DNA of 64,000 bases from Azadirachta indica (taxonomy: Eukaryota > Streptophyta > Magnoliopsida > Sapindales > Meliaceae), in NCBI GenBank assembly GCA_022749755.1, contig CM040452.1, positions 9,008,350 through 9,072,349 of the forward strand. Reading direction: 5' to 3'. Shown in pieces: positions 35,591 to 46,400 of this stretch. The position numbers and the translations under genes were made by a program. Below the pieces are notes generated by a model. The model searched no databases. It was given only the letters and a program-made list of their open reading frames with translations, and was not told the DNA's origin. Each line of letters opens with the position of its first letter. Position 1 is the first letter of the stretch.

Positions 35591-36409
35591 AATTATTCTA
35601 AGACAAAAAGGAAGAGTTGTTGAGAACCACTCAACGTATAATTAAAATGTATAAAATAGTTTTAAATAATTTTAAAGAAAGTCCAAGAATATTCTCACAA
35701 CTTGGTATATACCTAAAACTTATGATGTCACTTTCCCTTCCCCACCAAATCAATCATCATCATTATTTATAACATTTAAATAATTCCTCTTTATTTTTCA
35801 AATAATAGGATGTTTTTCAATTAGGGTCTTCTGTTTTTTAATGTTATCCTTGTAAAATTTTTTAAATAGTTATGAGATATTTATTTTTTAATTTATATTT
35901 AAAAATTTATTAAAAATATTTAAATATAATTAAATTAAAAATTATAATATAAATTTAAATAATTAAATGTGACTGAATGAATTAAATATTTTATTATATA
36001 AATAATATCTTTAGTTTATTCTTTAATATTTATATACGTCAAAAATTTAATATATCAATTTCAGATTTTTTTAGGACATATATACTTATATATCAGTTTT
36101 AAAATTTTTATTTTTATAAAAATAAGTAACATAATATTTATGTTCAAATATTTTAGATAAAAAAATAAACATATTAATTTGATTTAAATTTTAATTAAAT
36201 TCAAATTTTAACTGTGTTAAGACTTTATATAATAAAAACGAATTCTACCTTAGCATAATAAAGTTCTGTGTTGATTTAAAATTTTATACAATAAAATTTG
36301 ATGTTCATTTAAAATTTTTATGTGAATAATTATGAATAAGAATATGTAAAGTAAATAAATGTTAACTCTTGATAAATAAAAATAGAAATGGATAAACAAT
36401 TTCTTAATT

Positions 36410-36575
36410 TTATAAAATTTTTATAGTATTTATAAATTATTATATTTATACATTTAAATTTAAAATATATAATTAATATATAATAAGTGTGTTAATTTTA
36501 ATAGTTAAAAATAAATAAATTTAATAATTTACAAATAATATAAAAAAATTTATAAAATTAAGAGATTATCAGTGC
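36410..36575. repeat. Hairpin MITE-like repeat, copy 5
   Basis: The left side (TTCTTAATTTTATAAAATTT) and right side (AAATTTATAAAATTAAGAGA) are inverted, around ATATATAATTAATATATAAT. Same family as 4005-4580 by layout; decayed. Confidence 0.4.
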
Positions 36576-37200
36576 TTTACCAATATATTTTATATGCACG
36601 TACAATATCTTAATTTTAATTCAATACCCGTTTATAAGCCTACAAACAAATTGTAATTAATAACTTGCAGTTATAATAGTTGTAATTATTTAATTATTAT
36701 AATTATTACAAGCAATAAATTAAAATTATATAAAAAATTTAAAAAATCTTAAGAATTTAAACTTTGAAGATTGACTGAACGCCATTGTTTTTGCATAATC
36801 TGTAAATGGTATCAAAAGGAAAGATCCAGTAAGTCATGCCTGATACCTTGTTGGAGTCAACGTTCTAAAATCCAACTAATGACTTGAGAAACTGGCCCAT
36901 CATCTTCACTGCGCACCAAAACCCCACATGTTCATGTTATATAGTTTAATAATTTATTCATTTAACTGAGTTAAATTTCTGTAAGAAATCACATAATTAC
37001 TTTTCTGATTTTGTTTCATAGATTTTGATGCCTCTCTTATGTGGATTTTAATGCCTTAACATCCCCAAGTAATTCAACAGAGACAGAGAAAGCTTAACCA
37101 ACATCAGGTAAGCTGAATACTTGGCATTTTTTGTTGTTTCAGGCAATTGGTTTCAGATTTGTGTTGAAAACTTTTTGGCTAGATCTGTGATTGTTCAGTG

Positions 37201-38832
37201 ATGTTTTCAAAAGCAGCAGTTGTCTTGTTGATTGGTCTGCTGGGAATGGTTTACCAGGCCACACAGCTCCCTCCTCCCAATACTCCTGCTCCTTCTGTTA
37301 CTTCACCGAGAATCAGGCTCAGTGATGGAAGGTATCTGGCTTACAAGGAGAAAGGGGTTCCCAAGGAGGATTCCAACTACAGGATTATTATTGTTCATGG
37401 GTTTGGAAGCTCTAAAGAGATGAACTTCCCGGTCTCACAAGTACTTTCTGTACCAAACTCTTTGCTTAGCTTTACTCTTATTAGACGTTCTCATCTGGGT
37501 TTGCTGTTAATTATGAATATTTTGCAGATAGGAATAAATGATTCACAAGTTTAAAGAATTAAATGTTTTGATTGCTGCTAGAATGTTGCATGCTACCAGA
37601 CTGGTAGTTATGTCATTAGGATAGGACCACTGGGTTTTAAACTTGGATAATTCAGAAATATTGTTCTTATGATTGAAATGGTTGAACCTGTAATAAGAGT
37701 TTTTATGTTATGTTATGATTTTGATTATCTTTTGGAAGAAACCTCATAGCTAGAGAGTCCATATGTTGCAAGAAGAATTAAGTGCTAAGATGTCAGTTTG
37801 AATTTGGGAAATTTTCAAAAATAGTGAATTTCACAGTGCTTAGTTTTCAGGAACTAGCAGAAGAGTTGGGGATATATTTTCTGCTATATGATCGAGCTGG
37901 TTATGGAGAAAGTGATCCGAACCCTAGGCGGTCAGTAAAGAGTGAAGCACTCGACATTCTTCAACTTGCTGATCAATTACAATTAGGATCAAAGTTTTAT
38001 GTGATCGGAGTCTCAATGGGGTCATATCCCACCTGGAGTTGCCTCAAATACATCCCACACAGGCAAAAGCACTAGAAACTTGTAGTGAATAGTCTTGTGA
38101 TCAACATTTTGTCATAATTGTTGCTTCCCTCGAATGCTTTTTGTGCAGGCTAGCAGGTGTTGCTCTTATAGTCCCAGTTATCAATTACAAATGGCCTTCT
38201 CTTCCTAAGAGCTTAATAAGAGCTGACTACAGGAGGAAACTTTGTTTATGGTCACTATGGATCGCAAAGTATGCTCCAGGACTACTATACTGGTGGGTGA
38301 CACAAAATTTCCTGCCTTCAACTTCAGTCCTAGAACGAAATCCTGTATACTTCAACAACCGAGACATCGAAGTCCTGAAGAATACAAGAGGATTTCCAAT
38401 GCTCACCCAGGTAACCACACTTTTTATTTGCAAAGTTAACAAAAACAGGCAAAAATTTGAGTTCCATTCCAAAATAGCTTGTCTTAAAGCAAATGTTTCT
38501 CTTGACAGGATAAATTACGGGAACGAACTGTTTTTGATACTCTCCGTGATGATTTTGTGGCGGCTTTTGGTAAATGGGACTTTGACCCCACGGAACTAAG
38601 TAACCCATTTCCTCAAAATGAAAGCTCTGTTCACATATGGCAAGGTTATGAAGATAAAGTTGTCCCGTTTCAACTTCAAAGATTCATTTCAACAAAACTT
38701 AGCTGGATTAAATATCATGAAGTTCGTGATGGTGGGCACTTGATTGTGCATTATGATGGTTTGTGTGAATCTGTTTTGAAAGCACTTTTGGTTGGAGAAG
38801 ATTCCCCTGTGTATAGACCAAGTACACAGTAA
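37201..38832 (+). CDS. Plant alpha/beta-hydrolase family protein
   Basis: A predicted serine hydrolase of the alpha/beta fold; substrate unknown. Exons 37201-37440, 37851-38062, 38149-38410 and 38509-38832 give 345 residues with an intact frame. The start is the ATG at 37201. Residues 1-20 are hydrophobic (KAAVVLLIGLLGMVYQA), suggesting a membrane anchor or signal, and are followed by a Pro-rich linker. Residues 62-72 hold IIIVHGFGSSK (oxyanion region). The nucleophile elbow is GVSMG with Ser135; the acid is probably Asp287 in WQGYEDK and the base His315 in DGGHLIVH. Intron 2 uses a GC donor at 38063-38064 and AG at 38147-38148; no GT donor keeps the HR-L join. The other introns are GT-AG. 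It is a tandem paralogue of 29027-31452; exon 2 is 51/71 identical by my count. It converges on the DUF247 gene, with 342 bp between stops. The family is sure, the biochemical role is not. Confidence 0.93.
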
Positions 38833-39174
38833 CTTTAGCTTGAATCTGTGACATATTCTTTTCATCATTCAAGATGTTGATCATGTAAGTGGATTGGTTT
38901 TCAAGGGGTGTGCTACATTGGATTGTTATTTGGAACAATTGAAGTTAAATGAAAATAGTTGATTCTTTTCATTACTGCAGCTTCTTGAAATTGAATCACT
39001 CTGCACTTTATTGAAGCATTATAGATGAATTAGAATAGAACAGATTTATCTCAATGCTACAAAGCTGCCAGCTTTAACTCTAGCTTTCAATACATAATTT
39101 CACTCATGTTACATATAAAACAAGGACAGAAAAAACTTCAAATATGATAGAAATTTTTATTTAAATCATTATAT

Positions 39175-40542
39175 TTACTTAGGAGGTCGGGCATAGCCAT
39201 AGACAGCAAATATGGACTGAACCATGGTGAGTAAGAGGAGTACGAGGGCGGCCAATGCTGACATGAATGACCATGGAGTGTCAAAATAAGTGTGCTTGAA
39301 ACCTGCCCATCGAACATGCCAATCGTTTCTGTAATACTCATTCACACCCTCAAACAAATCCGACAAGTAGTTCATGTGTATGTCGAATGCAACATCCTTG
39401 CCCACAATGTTGAAGAATCTCGCAACTTCTTCATCTGTTCCGAAGTAATTTTCAATGATTTTATGATCATTTAAGAACCCTGCATCTGCCGGGGTGTTGA
39501 TCAGGCAGCCCATCAGGGTAGCATAAGTGGTGATGTGCTTTGAGCAATGGCGATAACACTGTTCAAAAGCAACACAGTTGAGGAAGAAAGAGCTTGTGAA
39601 ATCGTCTATTGTTAAAGTTGGGATTTCCAGGATACCATTTCTGAACCTAACGTCCAAGAAGCTGCTGCTGGTTTTCCTTGGCTTAAACTGGATTCCAGCC
39701 AGATGGAGCTTCTTTGCTGATGGGATCAAATTCAGGAATGGACTACTCTCTCTTGGCTTTTCTTGGGAAGAAGGGATATAGCTTAATCGAAACAAATCAA
39801 GCAAATGCTTTCCTTGAAGATTGTAGTATCTCTGCAGGACTCCAACATCTCTTTGAACCATATAATTGAAAAATTCCAGGGCGAGTTTGGCTAAAGTGGG
39901 AGGATTTTCACTTGCTGAAGCTAATACTGTAAGCTCAAACAAAGCCTGAAGAACAAAATAAGGAATTTGGTTCTCAAGCCTTAGAAGATCACGCGTCAGA
40001 AAAGGGAAAACCCAAGCCATACTAAAAGTAGGATCATCAAGATCACCAGGCACCAGCTTTCCAACAATGCAGAAAAGCTCAATAACAAAGCAACCATCAA
40101 GAACCATCATCTCAATGAGTTCAAGGCTGCTGAAATAAATAGTCTCCGAGTAACAATCTCTTATCTTCTGCTCCATAGACGCTATGGCTGCAAACAAGTC
40201 CTTGAAATCAAACCCATGCTTTCTTGTTCGAGTCAGGAGAGAACCCAGATACCTCCATTTGTGCTCTTGCATCATCCTGAGATGTACTTTCCCATAGTGA
40301 TAAGGTCCCATGGAGACTATGTGGGGTTGGTAAGCTTTCTCGTTGATTTCAACAAGACTTTGAGGAACTCTAAAGATGCAACAAGTCTCCTTCCCTGCTG
40401 ATTTGCTCAGTAAACTGGGGCTTCTACTGATTTTTGATTCCATTGAAGCTAACCAATCTCTTTCGTCCTCCATGACTCTGATAACAAGTTGAGGGTTTCT
40501 TCCATTGTCAACTCTCCTAGGGATATTCATTTCACTTCCCAT
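39175..40542 (-). CDS. DUF247 (UPF0481) membrane protein
   Basis: A single uninterrupted frame of 455 residues from the ATG at 40542 to the TAA at 39175-39177; intronless, as many DUF247 genes are. Family marks in order are CCIFRVP at about residues 54-60, AYQPHIVSMGPYHYGK at 70-85, a VLDGCFVIELF block, LLRLENQIPYFVL, and FFLNCVAFEQCY in the C-terminal third. Residues about 425-447 form one transmembrane helix (MSALAALVLLLLTMVQSIFA) followed by a short tail, so it is probably anchored in a membrane by its C-terminus. The biochemical function of the family is unknown; in grasses, DUF247 members are tied to self-incompatibility loci, but nothing here indicates that role. It faces the intact hydrolase tail to tail. 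Confidence 0.93.
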   Translation of the reverse strand: MGSEMNIPRRVDNGRNPQLVIRVMEDERDWLASMESKISRSPSLLSKSAGKETCCIFRVPQSLVEINEKAYQPHIVSMGPYHYGKVHLRMMQEHKWRYLGSLLTRTRKHGFDFKDLFAAIASMEQKIRDCYSETIYFSSLELIEMMVLDGCFVIELFCIVGKLVPGDLDDPTFSMAWVFPFLTRDLLRLENQIPYFVLQALFELTVLASASENPPTLAKLALEFFNYMVQRDVGVLQRYYNLQGKHLLDLFRLSYIPSSQEKPRESSPFLNLIPSAKKLHLAGIQFKPRKTSSSFLDVRFRNGILEIPTLTIDDFTSSFFLNCVAFEQCYRHCSKHITTYATLMGCLINTPADAGFLNDHKIIENYFGTDEEVARFFNIVGKDVAFDIHMNYLSDLFEGVNEYYRNDWHVRWAGFKHTYFDTPWSFMSALAALVLLLLTMVQSIFAVYGYARPPK

Positions 40543-41275
40543 CTGCGTTTGTTTACAGAGAAAATTTTGATCGCGTTTCTATTGTCAACGCAACGGAGAG
40601 AGGAAATTAAAGCCAGTTAAGATAAATCCTAAGTTGCTAGGAAAGTGCAACATGTCTTTACAGCATTTGACCATTCAACGTTACTGTACTGTTCTTGGAG
40701 CCGAGGTAGGGAATTACCGAATTATGGTAAAATATTAAAAAATAACATTATTTGATAAATATTTTTAAAATAATTAATCACTTAGCAGGTAAATAGATAA
40801 TGTTACAAAGTTACCAGAGTCAAAGTATATATCAACTTAACATATAGATTTAAATTAAAAAAATATGGGACCTGTTATAGCTCGCTCGGTCTTCTTCATG
40901 TTAAATTTTTTAATTTAATGGAATAAAATGTTTATTCCATTTTTTTTTTAAACCCTTTTCAATTAATATTTTTAGGTAGTGTCTCATTTGGAAAAATCAA
41001 ATGAAATAAAGAAAAGGAAGTGAGACAGAGAATAGAATATAAGAAATCAAAGTATTTTATTGTTTGATTTATGGGTAAAATTATTAGAAATAAAGGATTA
41101 ATTATATATTTTTTTAGACAAACTCCCCTTTAAATTTTAAATATATACCTAATATTAGTAAATTCTTCAAGTAAATTACAATACTTTTTATTTTTTATAT
41201 TCAAAAGTATTTTATAATATTAAAATTCTTTTTAAATTTTGTATCAAAATATTTTGAAATTAATTTATATTCCTT
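40543..41275. other. Upstream region of the DUF247 gene and AT-rich DNA
   Basis: The first 180 bp upstream of the minus-strand ATG are less AT-rich and probably hold its promoter and 5' UTR; no specific element was chosen. The rest shows nothing recognisable. Confidence 0.4.
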
Positions 41276-41283
41276 ATTCTTAT

Positions 41284-41689
41284 TAGGGGTGATAATTTCA
41301 AACACGATGTGCTTGTTCGACATTATGCCATTAAAGAATTCGCATTTGAAAACTTTGACATGAATAATAATTATGTCATATTTATATTTGATTTTATTAA
41401 CTCATTTATTCGTTTAAGATATGATTAATTAAATGATTAATTGTGTCTAAACGAGTAATTTTATTTTAAACCAATCGTATTTAAATAAATTAATTAAATG
41501 AATAATCGTATCTAAACGAATCAAATTTTAAATAAATAATTATATTTTAAATGAATCGTGCTTATGTAAACGGGTCATATACGGATTTAAAAAATTCAAA
41601 ATGAATAGTAAATGCGTCGTATTCGTGTCATATAAATAATAAACGAATTGTACCCAAACATAATTTGTTTATCCGAATTGCCATCCCTA
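41284..41689. mobile_element. hAT-type MITE with perfect 8-bp target duplication
   Basis: A 406-bp element flanked by ATTCTTAT at 41276-41283 and 41690-41697. The ends are TAGGGGTGATAATT and, read inward from the right, TAGGGATGGCAATT. An 8-bp duplication and TAGGG ends fit the hAT superfamily. The interior is AT-rich with repeated AATCGTATCTAAACGA-like phrases and no ORF. Confidence 0.85.
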
Positions 41690-41934
41690 ATTCTTATTAT
41701 ATAAAAAAATATATTTTTAAAGTCTATTCAATCTTAATTATTGTTAACTAATAAAAGTTTATCAATAAGACACTAAGACAATTTTAAAAAAATCATAACA
41801 TTAATGAAGCTTTAATGAATATTAACATTATTTATTTTGTTAATTACTTTTTAATAGTGTATATAGTATATTTGTTAACACACAATCTTCAATCAAGAGG
41901 AAATCACTTTCAATAATTAAGATTACATTTTATA

Positions 41935-42075
41935 TGTTTAAGTATAATTACTTATATTACAATTAATTATCATATAATATATAATTTCAACCATTCAATG
42001 TAAATCAATCTAGTAGTTCACAAATAATTTAAAAATTTATGTAAAAATAAGTATTTTCAATCTTAAGTATATATA
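41935..42075. repeat. Hairpin MITE-like repeat, decayed copy 6
   Basis: Contains AATTTCAACCATTCAATGTA and TTTAAAAATTTATGTAAAAA, phrases of the family at 4005-4580 and 13325-13830. Truncated. Confidence 0.35.
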
Positions 42076-42079
42076 AAAT

Positions 42080-43440
42080 AACAATGTTTTTATCATCTTG
42101 GCATTCAGGATAAAAAATTGTGCTCCTTTATTTTCAACCTTTCGATAAATTTAAAATGTCTAAAATAATTTATTCTAGTAAATATTCTTTAATATAAAAT
42201 TATAGGACAATCTTTCAAGAAAACTGCTGATAATTCTAATATTCATATAATAACAGTTATAATCGCTTAATAGAATTATCTACAATTTAAATTAGAAAAA
42301 TTATGGGGAAGTAACAAATACTCTAAAATTTGGAGAAAGACAAATAACCTTGAAGTATGAGAAAACTATAGATACCCCATAATTTTTACTTTCGTGAGTT
42401 AATTTGCTAGATTATTATTGTTTTTATTTCTAAATTTTAATGAAATCATAATAGATATATTTTTCTCAATTACACTTATAACAATTTAATTCATATTTTT
42501 CATAATATAATATTACTAAAGACTAAATAACAATTCTTTTCTAAAGTTATTATTTTAATCAAAATTTAGAAAAAAAAATCATTATTGAAAAAATTCTAAC
42601 AAAGAATTAATCAAACTTATATGTTAAAATATTCTTATCCCTCTTCTTTAACTTTTTTGGGTAATAATTTGATTAATTATTAAAAAATTTTAAATGAAAC
42701 ATTTTTAACATTTTAATTATATATATAATATATTTATTTAAAAAATTATAATAAATTTATTATATTTTCTTAAGAAAAATTCATTATTCTTTTAAGTCTT
42801 CATATGATTTCTTGATCAATTGAAAATACGTTGCAAAAAAATAAAAGAAATCAACAAAAAAGGTTTAAAAGCAAAACAAAAATAAAATAAAACAATTAAA
42901 TCGAGTATCAATACTAGTATAGGTTTCAATTACAAAAATTATTGTGCTTTAAGTAATATTATTTTATTGCATATGTTAATGGCTATGGTTGGTCCCCGTA
43001 TTCCTGAGCCATATATCATAAGCCCCTATCATAGGCCTGTAATTTTGGGTCTATAACATCAGATGATAAGCACAAGAAATCTATACCCCAAAATCTTCAA
43101 CATAAGAGGCACCCATAAAGTTAGCAATTTAAGTACTAAAAGGCAAAATTAGAAAATTGCTCTGGAAGTCTAAATAGGAATTCAACTCTTAATAAAATAC
43201 AAACAATAAAGCTTATAAATTTTATTTCAATTAAACCATCCTAAGAAACTAAATACCAGTAGGATACAATTATGAAATAGTTCTATAAAAGGCAGAGCTT
43301 AAGACTTGTAAGGGTTCTTCCCACAAAACTATAAATTTATTAGTTGATACTGGATGAGCAAAATCTAGTATCAACAGTTAATTTTTTAAATACGAATAAT
43401 ATATGAATTAATAGATAAAAAAAATCTTATTATTTACGTT
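42080..43440. other. Gene-free DNA
   Basis: AT-rich. The part at 43000-43330 is less AT-rich, directly before the solo LTR, and is unassigned. Confidence 0.4.
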
Positions 43441-45168
43441 TGTGGGGAAAATGTGGACAAGACACATGGCAGAATGTGAGTTTATAATGAGTCCATCCAA
43501 CGTTAGGTGAGGTGACCTATCTCATCATAACCCTATTATAAATAAGATGACAAGTAGATAGAAAACTAAGTTGAAAGCGATTGGGTAAGACCTACCTTGA
43601 GCTGGGCCTTCGATTGTGTATCAATAAAGTATTCGACACTGTGATTGACAAATATCCATACGACTAGAAACCCTAGAACTTAAGGAAATGCCCAAGTGAC
43701 TAGAATCCCTAGAACTTGAGAAATTGCCTACATGACCAGAAACCTTGGGATGCAAGGAATTGCCTGAATAACAAAAAATCCTAAGATGTGAGGAATTGCT
43801 GACGTGAGCAGAAATCTTGGGACATGAGAAATCACTCATGTGACTAGAAACTTTAGAGTATAAGGAATGCCCATATGATTAGAAACCCTGAAATGTGAGG
43901 AATCGCCCATGTGACCAAAAATCATAGGACGCGAGGAAACTACGACCATAAACCCTACCGCGCATAACAGATAAGGTATTATTTTATAGTGTATAAAAGA
44001 GGGTTGGAGTAAAGCCTTCAGCATTATGTTACGACAAGAGATGTGCATTGACTTGTTGCTAGCAGTGTGTTGCTTAATATAACAACTTTGTTAATGAGGA
44101 ACCAAGAACGCCTAGAAGATCAGTTCTTTTAGTGACTAGGTCGGCACCACCATGCTCCCGTTAAAGCTAAGATTCACACCTCAAATATCTTTTAGGGGAT
44201 CAGAAAAACAAGAGGGAGACAATATCTAAATATGGCAGTGTACATAGTATGCACTGAGCTGGGCAAAGGTCAGGCAATATAGTAAAGGCCAACTGTGTGT
44301 TAGTGGGGGACCACCTTCCAGCTCTAAAGAGGTAACGAGGTCTTACTATGTGGAAAGAAGGAAAACAACCTTTTACCACAGGCCAATGGAAGATAACTAT
44401 GTAGCATACATCTTCTGAATTAGGCCATAACCAACAATCCTCGTCGGCCATGTGGCATCACCTAGAACTACTGGAAAATTACCACTCGACCAGGGTTCGG
44501 CAAAAACTAGGGCAACACACCTCGTCCAATCATAGCTCAGCTCTTCCTCCTATATAAAAATATATTTTTTACAAGTTTAAGGTAGATAAACATTAATTCT
44601 CATGATAGTCCAAGAAAAAAAGAGAAACCATTTCTAAGAAATGACTTCCAAGTGCATATTTGACCATGTAATATACTCTTCCAGCACTAATCTGCCTCTA
44701 TTTACATAATATGAGTGATTCATGAACCTTTCCACTTTTTGTCCCCTTGGAAAGGCAGCAATAAAACTTGGTTTTGAGATCTTTCTTTAAGCCCCGTTTT
44801 CTGTTCACTATTTCATTTCTAAATATATAAGAAGGCCATTACCCACGCCTTTCAAACCTTACTCTCCGATAAAGTCTGACTTAAGCATTGGAGGGGAGTG
44901 ATTGGAATAACGATCTACCTTTAACCTTTATGTTGTCTTGCAGAAGGTTTACAGGTTTAAGTAATAGAGAAGAGTGCTGTGAGCAGGCAAAGTCATGGTT
45001 GTTTCAATATATAAAGAAGACCTCGGGCCAATTGATCCTCGTTTCAACTTTAAACAACATGACTTAGTTCCTAAAACAGAGGCTTGGTATGGCACCGTTG
45101 ACCATATCAAGAGCATTTATATCATCTCCAAGACCTGGTCCGAGCTAAGTGAAATTCCCGCATGAACA
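43441..45168 (+). mobile_element. Solo LTR of a Ty3/gypsy-type element
   Basis: About 1.73 kb, starting TGTGGGGAAAATGTGGACAA and ending CCCGCATGAACA. It carries ACATGGCAGAATGTGAG near the start, a TATA box (CCTATATAAAAAT near 44550) and the downstream phrase GACTTAAGCATTGGAGGGGA near 44880, all in the same order as in 22774-24290. No internal region, primer-binding site or second LTR follows, so it is solo. The flanking 5-mers ACGTT and ATATA do not match, so a boundary or the duplication has decayed. Minus-strand frames at 43621-44451 are not genes. Confidence 0.65.
43662..43943. repeat. 36-bp minisatellite inside the solo LTR
   Basis: About 7.8 degenerate units of 36 bp, each beginning GACTAGAAACC or close to it and containing a GAGGAATTGCC-like segment. 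Examples are units at 43662, 43698 and 43734; one unit is 35 bp. It lies in the LTR upstream of the TATA box. Confidence 0.9.
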
Positions 45169-45899
45169 ATATATATATGTATATATTGCAGTATTACTAA
45201 ATAAATATATAAAATTAAAGTATAAGGCTCTTTATGAAATTTGATTGAACAAAGGTCAAAGCAAGTTCCAAGTTTTTTCACGGTTGCTGACAAGAACAAA
45301 ATAAAAGAAGACTAGTATCTCATCGATCTTCTTGCTAAGTAAGGAATTATCAGTGCTAAAAGTAATTTCTTTTTGATAAATATCCTCTAGTTAAAAGCTT
45401 ATTGATGTTAATTAATGAATTAAAATGTTTTTATTTTTTATTTTGATTTTTAATATAATTAATTTAATTTTTTCTTTTGAATGTACGCGTATAGCAAATA
45501 AATATGTTTTAATAATATAATTGTATTAATATTTAATACATTAAAATATGTTAGAAAATCAAAGTGAAGAAAGCAAATCCCCCCAAAAGGGAATTATATA
45601 TTAAAGATGAGTAAAGGATAGGTGATTAAATTAGACTGATAAAATCCAACTGAAAATATTGTAAATGTCATACACCTCATCAATTAATTCATCATGCAAT
45701 ATTCTCTTTGTTTATATAGAGGTTCAACAGAGGAATAACAACATCAACATTGTTGAGCAAAAATTTAGTTTGATAGACAAAATAGCTAGGAACCTACTAC
45801 ATGTTCCAAGCATGAATATCTCTTACAAAAATCATGTAGCTAACTTGCATGAGCTCATCTAAGAAGTTGTCCAAGGTGACATATTAGCCATCTGGTGAA

Positions 45900-46400
45900 G
45901 TTTTATAAGGTGATAAATTAGCTTGTTAGCTATAAATACGTAAAAATTGACCTTAGTTTCAAACCTAACCCAAGTTCGAACTACATCGCGGACTTAAGCC
46001 ATTTTTTAAGATATAAATTATAGGTCATAGTGTGAAAAGTAAAAATAGTTTGGGCCAAATGAACTTTATAATGTTCTTTGTCAAGCCCATTCGGAGAATC
46101 TTAGGTTCAAAGTGATTTATTATGTGATTAAACTAATATACAAAGAACATAAAGCCCAAAAGTCTCAGTTCCAACTTTAGCCCAAAACTCTATTTTAATT
46201 AACATAAGATCAAGTAAAACAAAGATTATATTACAAACATAAGTATTTTTCATCTCTTTTAATTACGATTAAATGACATAAGTTTATTCTTATATAAAGA
46301 TATATGCTAGGAAGATAACTTGCATTAAATTAGGATAACCTGATTAAGTTACACTCTATTACAATTACATATCAAATACTATAACAAAAAAAGGGATATA
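45900..46400. repeat. Dispersed repeat, copy A
   Basis: Aligns in order with about 57376-58000. Shared phrases include a TTAAG/CCTTA-rich start, CAAGCCCATTCGGAGAATCT against TAAGCCTACTTGGGAGACTT, ATATTACAAACATAAGTATT against ATTACAAATACAAGTTATTT, and CTCTTTTAATTA. Both end near an ACTATAACAAAAAAAGG-like sequence. It may be an LTR; the class is not settled. Confidence 0.5.

Larger units (their letters stand above)
31490..37100. other. Intergenic AT-rich DNA between the hydrolase paralogues
   Basis: No gene supported; the open frames at 32064-32644 and 34978-35274 show no family features. It contains the poly-T tract at 32720-32742, a GC-richer duplicated patch at 34290-34445, an (AAT)n tract at 35550-35588 and a hairpin repeat near 36410-36575. 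The promoter of the downstream hydrolase should lie in the last few hundred bases. Confidence 0.4.

Noticed and set aside
37106..37155. 5'-UTR intron just before the intact hydrolase (CAG|GTAAGC to TTTCAG)
   Set aside because: Donor and acceptor are under 50 bases apart, too short for a usual plant intron.
43621..44451. Chain of minus-strand open frames with repeated peptide motifs
   Set aside because: The repeated peptides come from the 36-bp minisatellite, and the others from LTR sequence.
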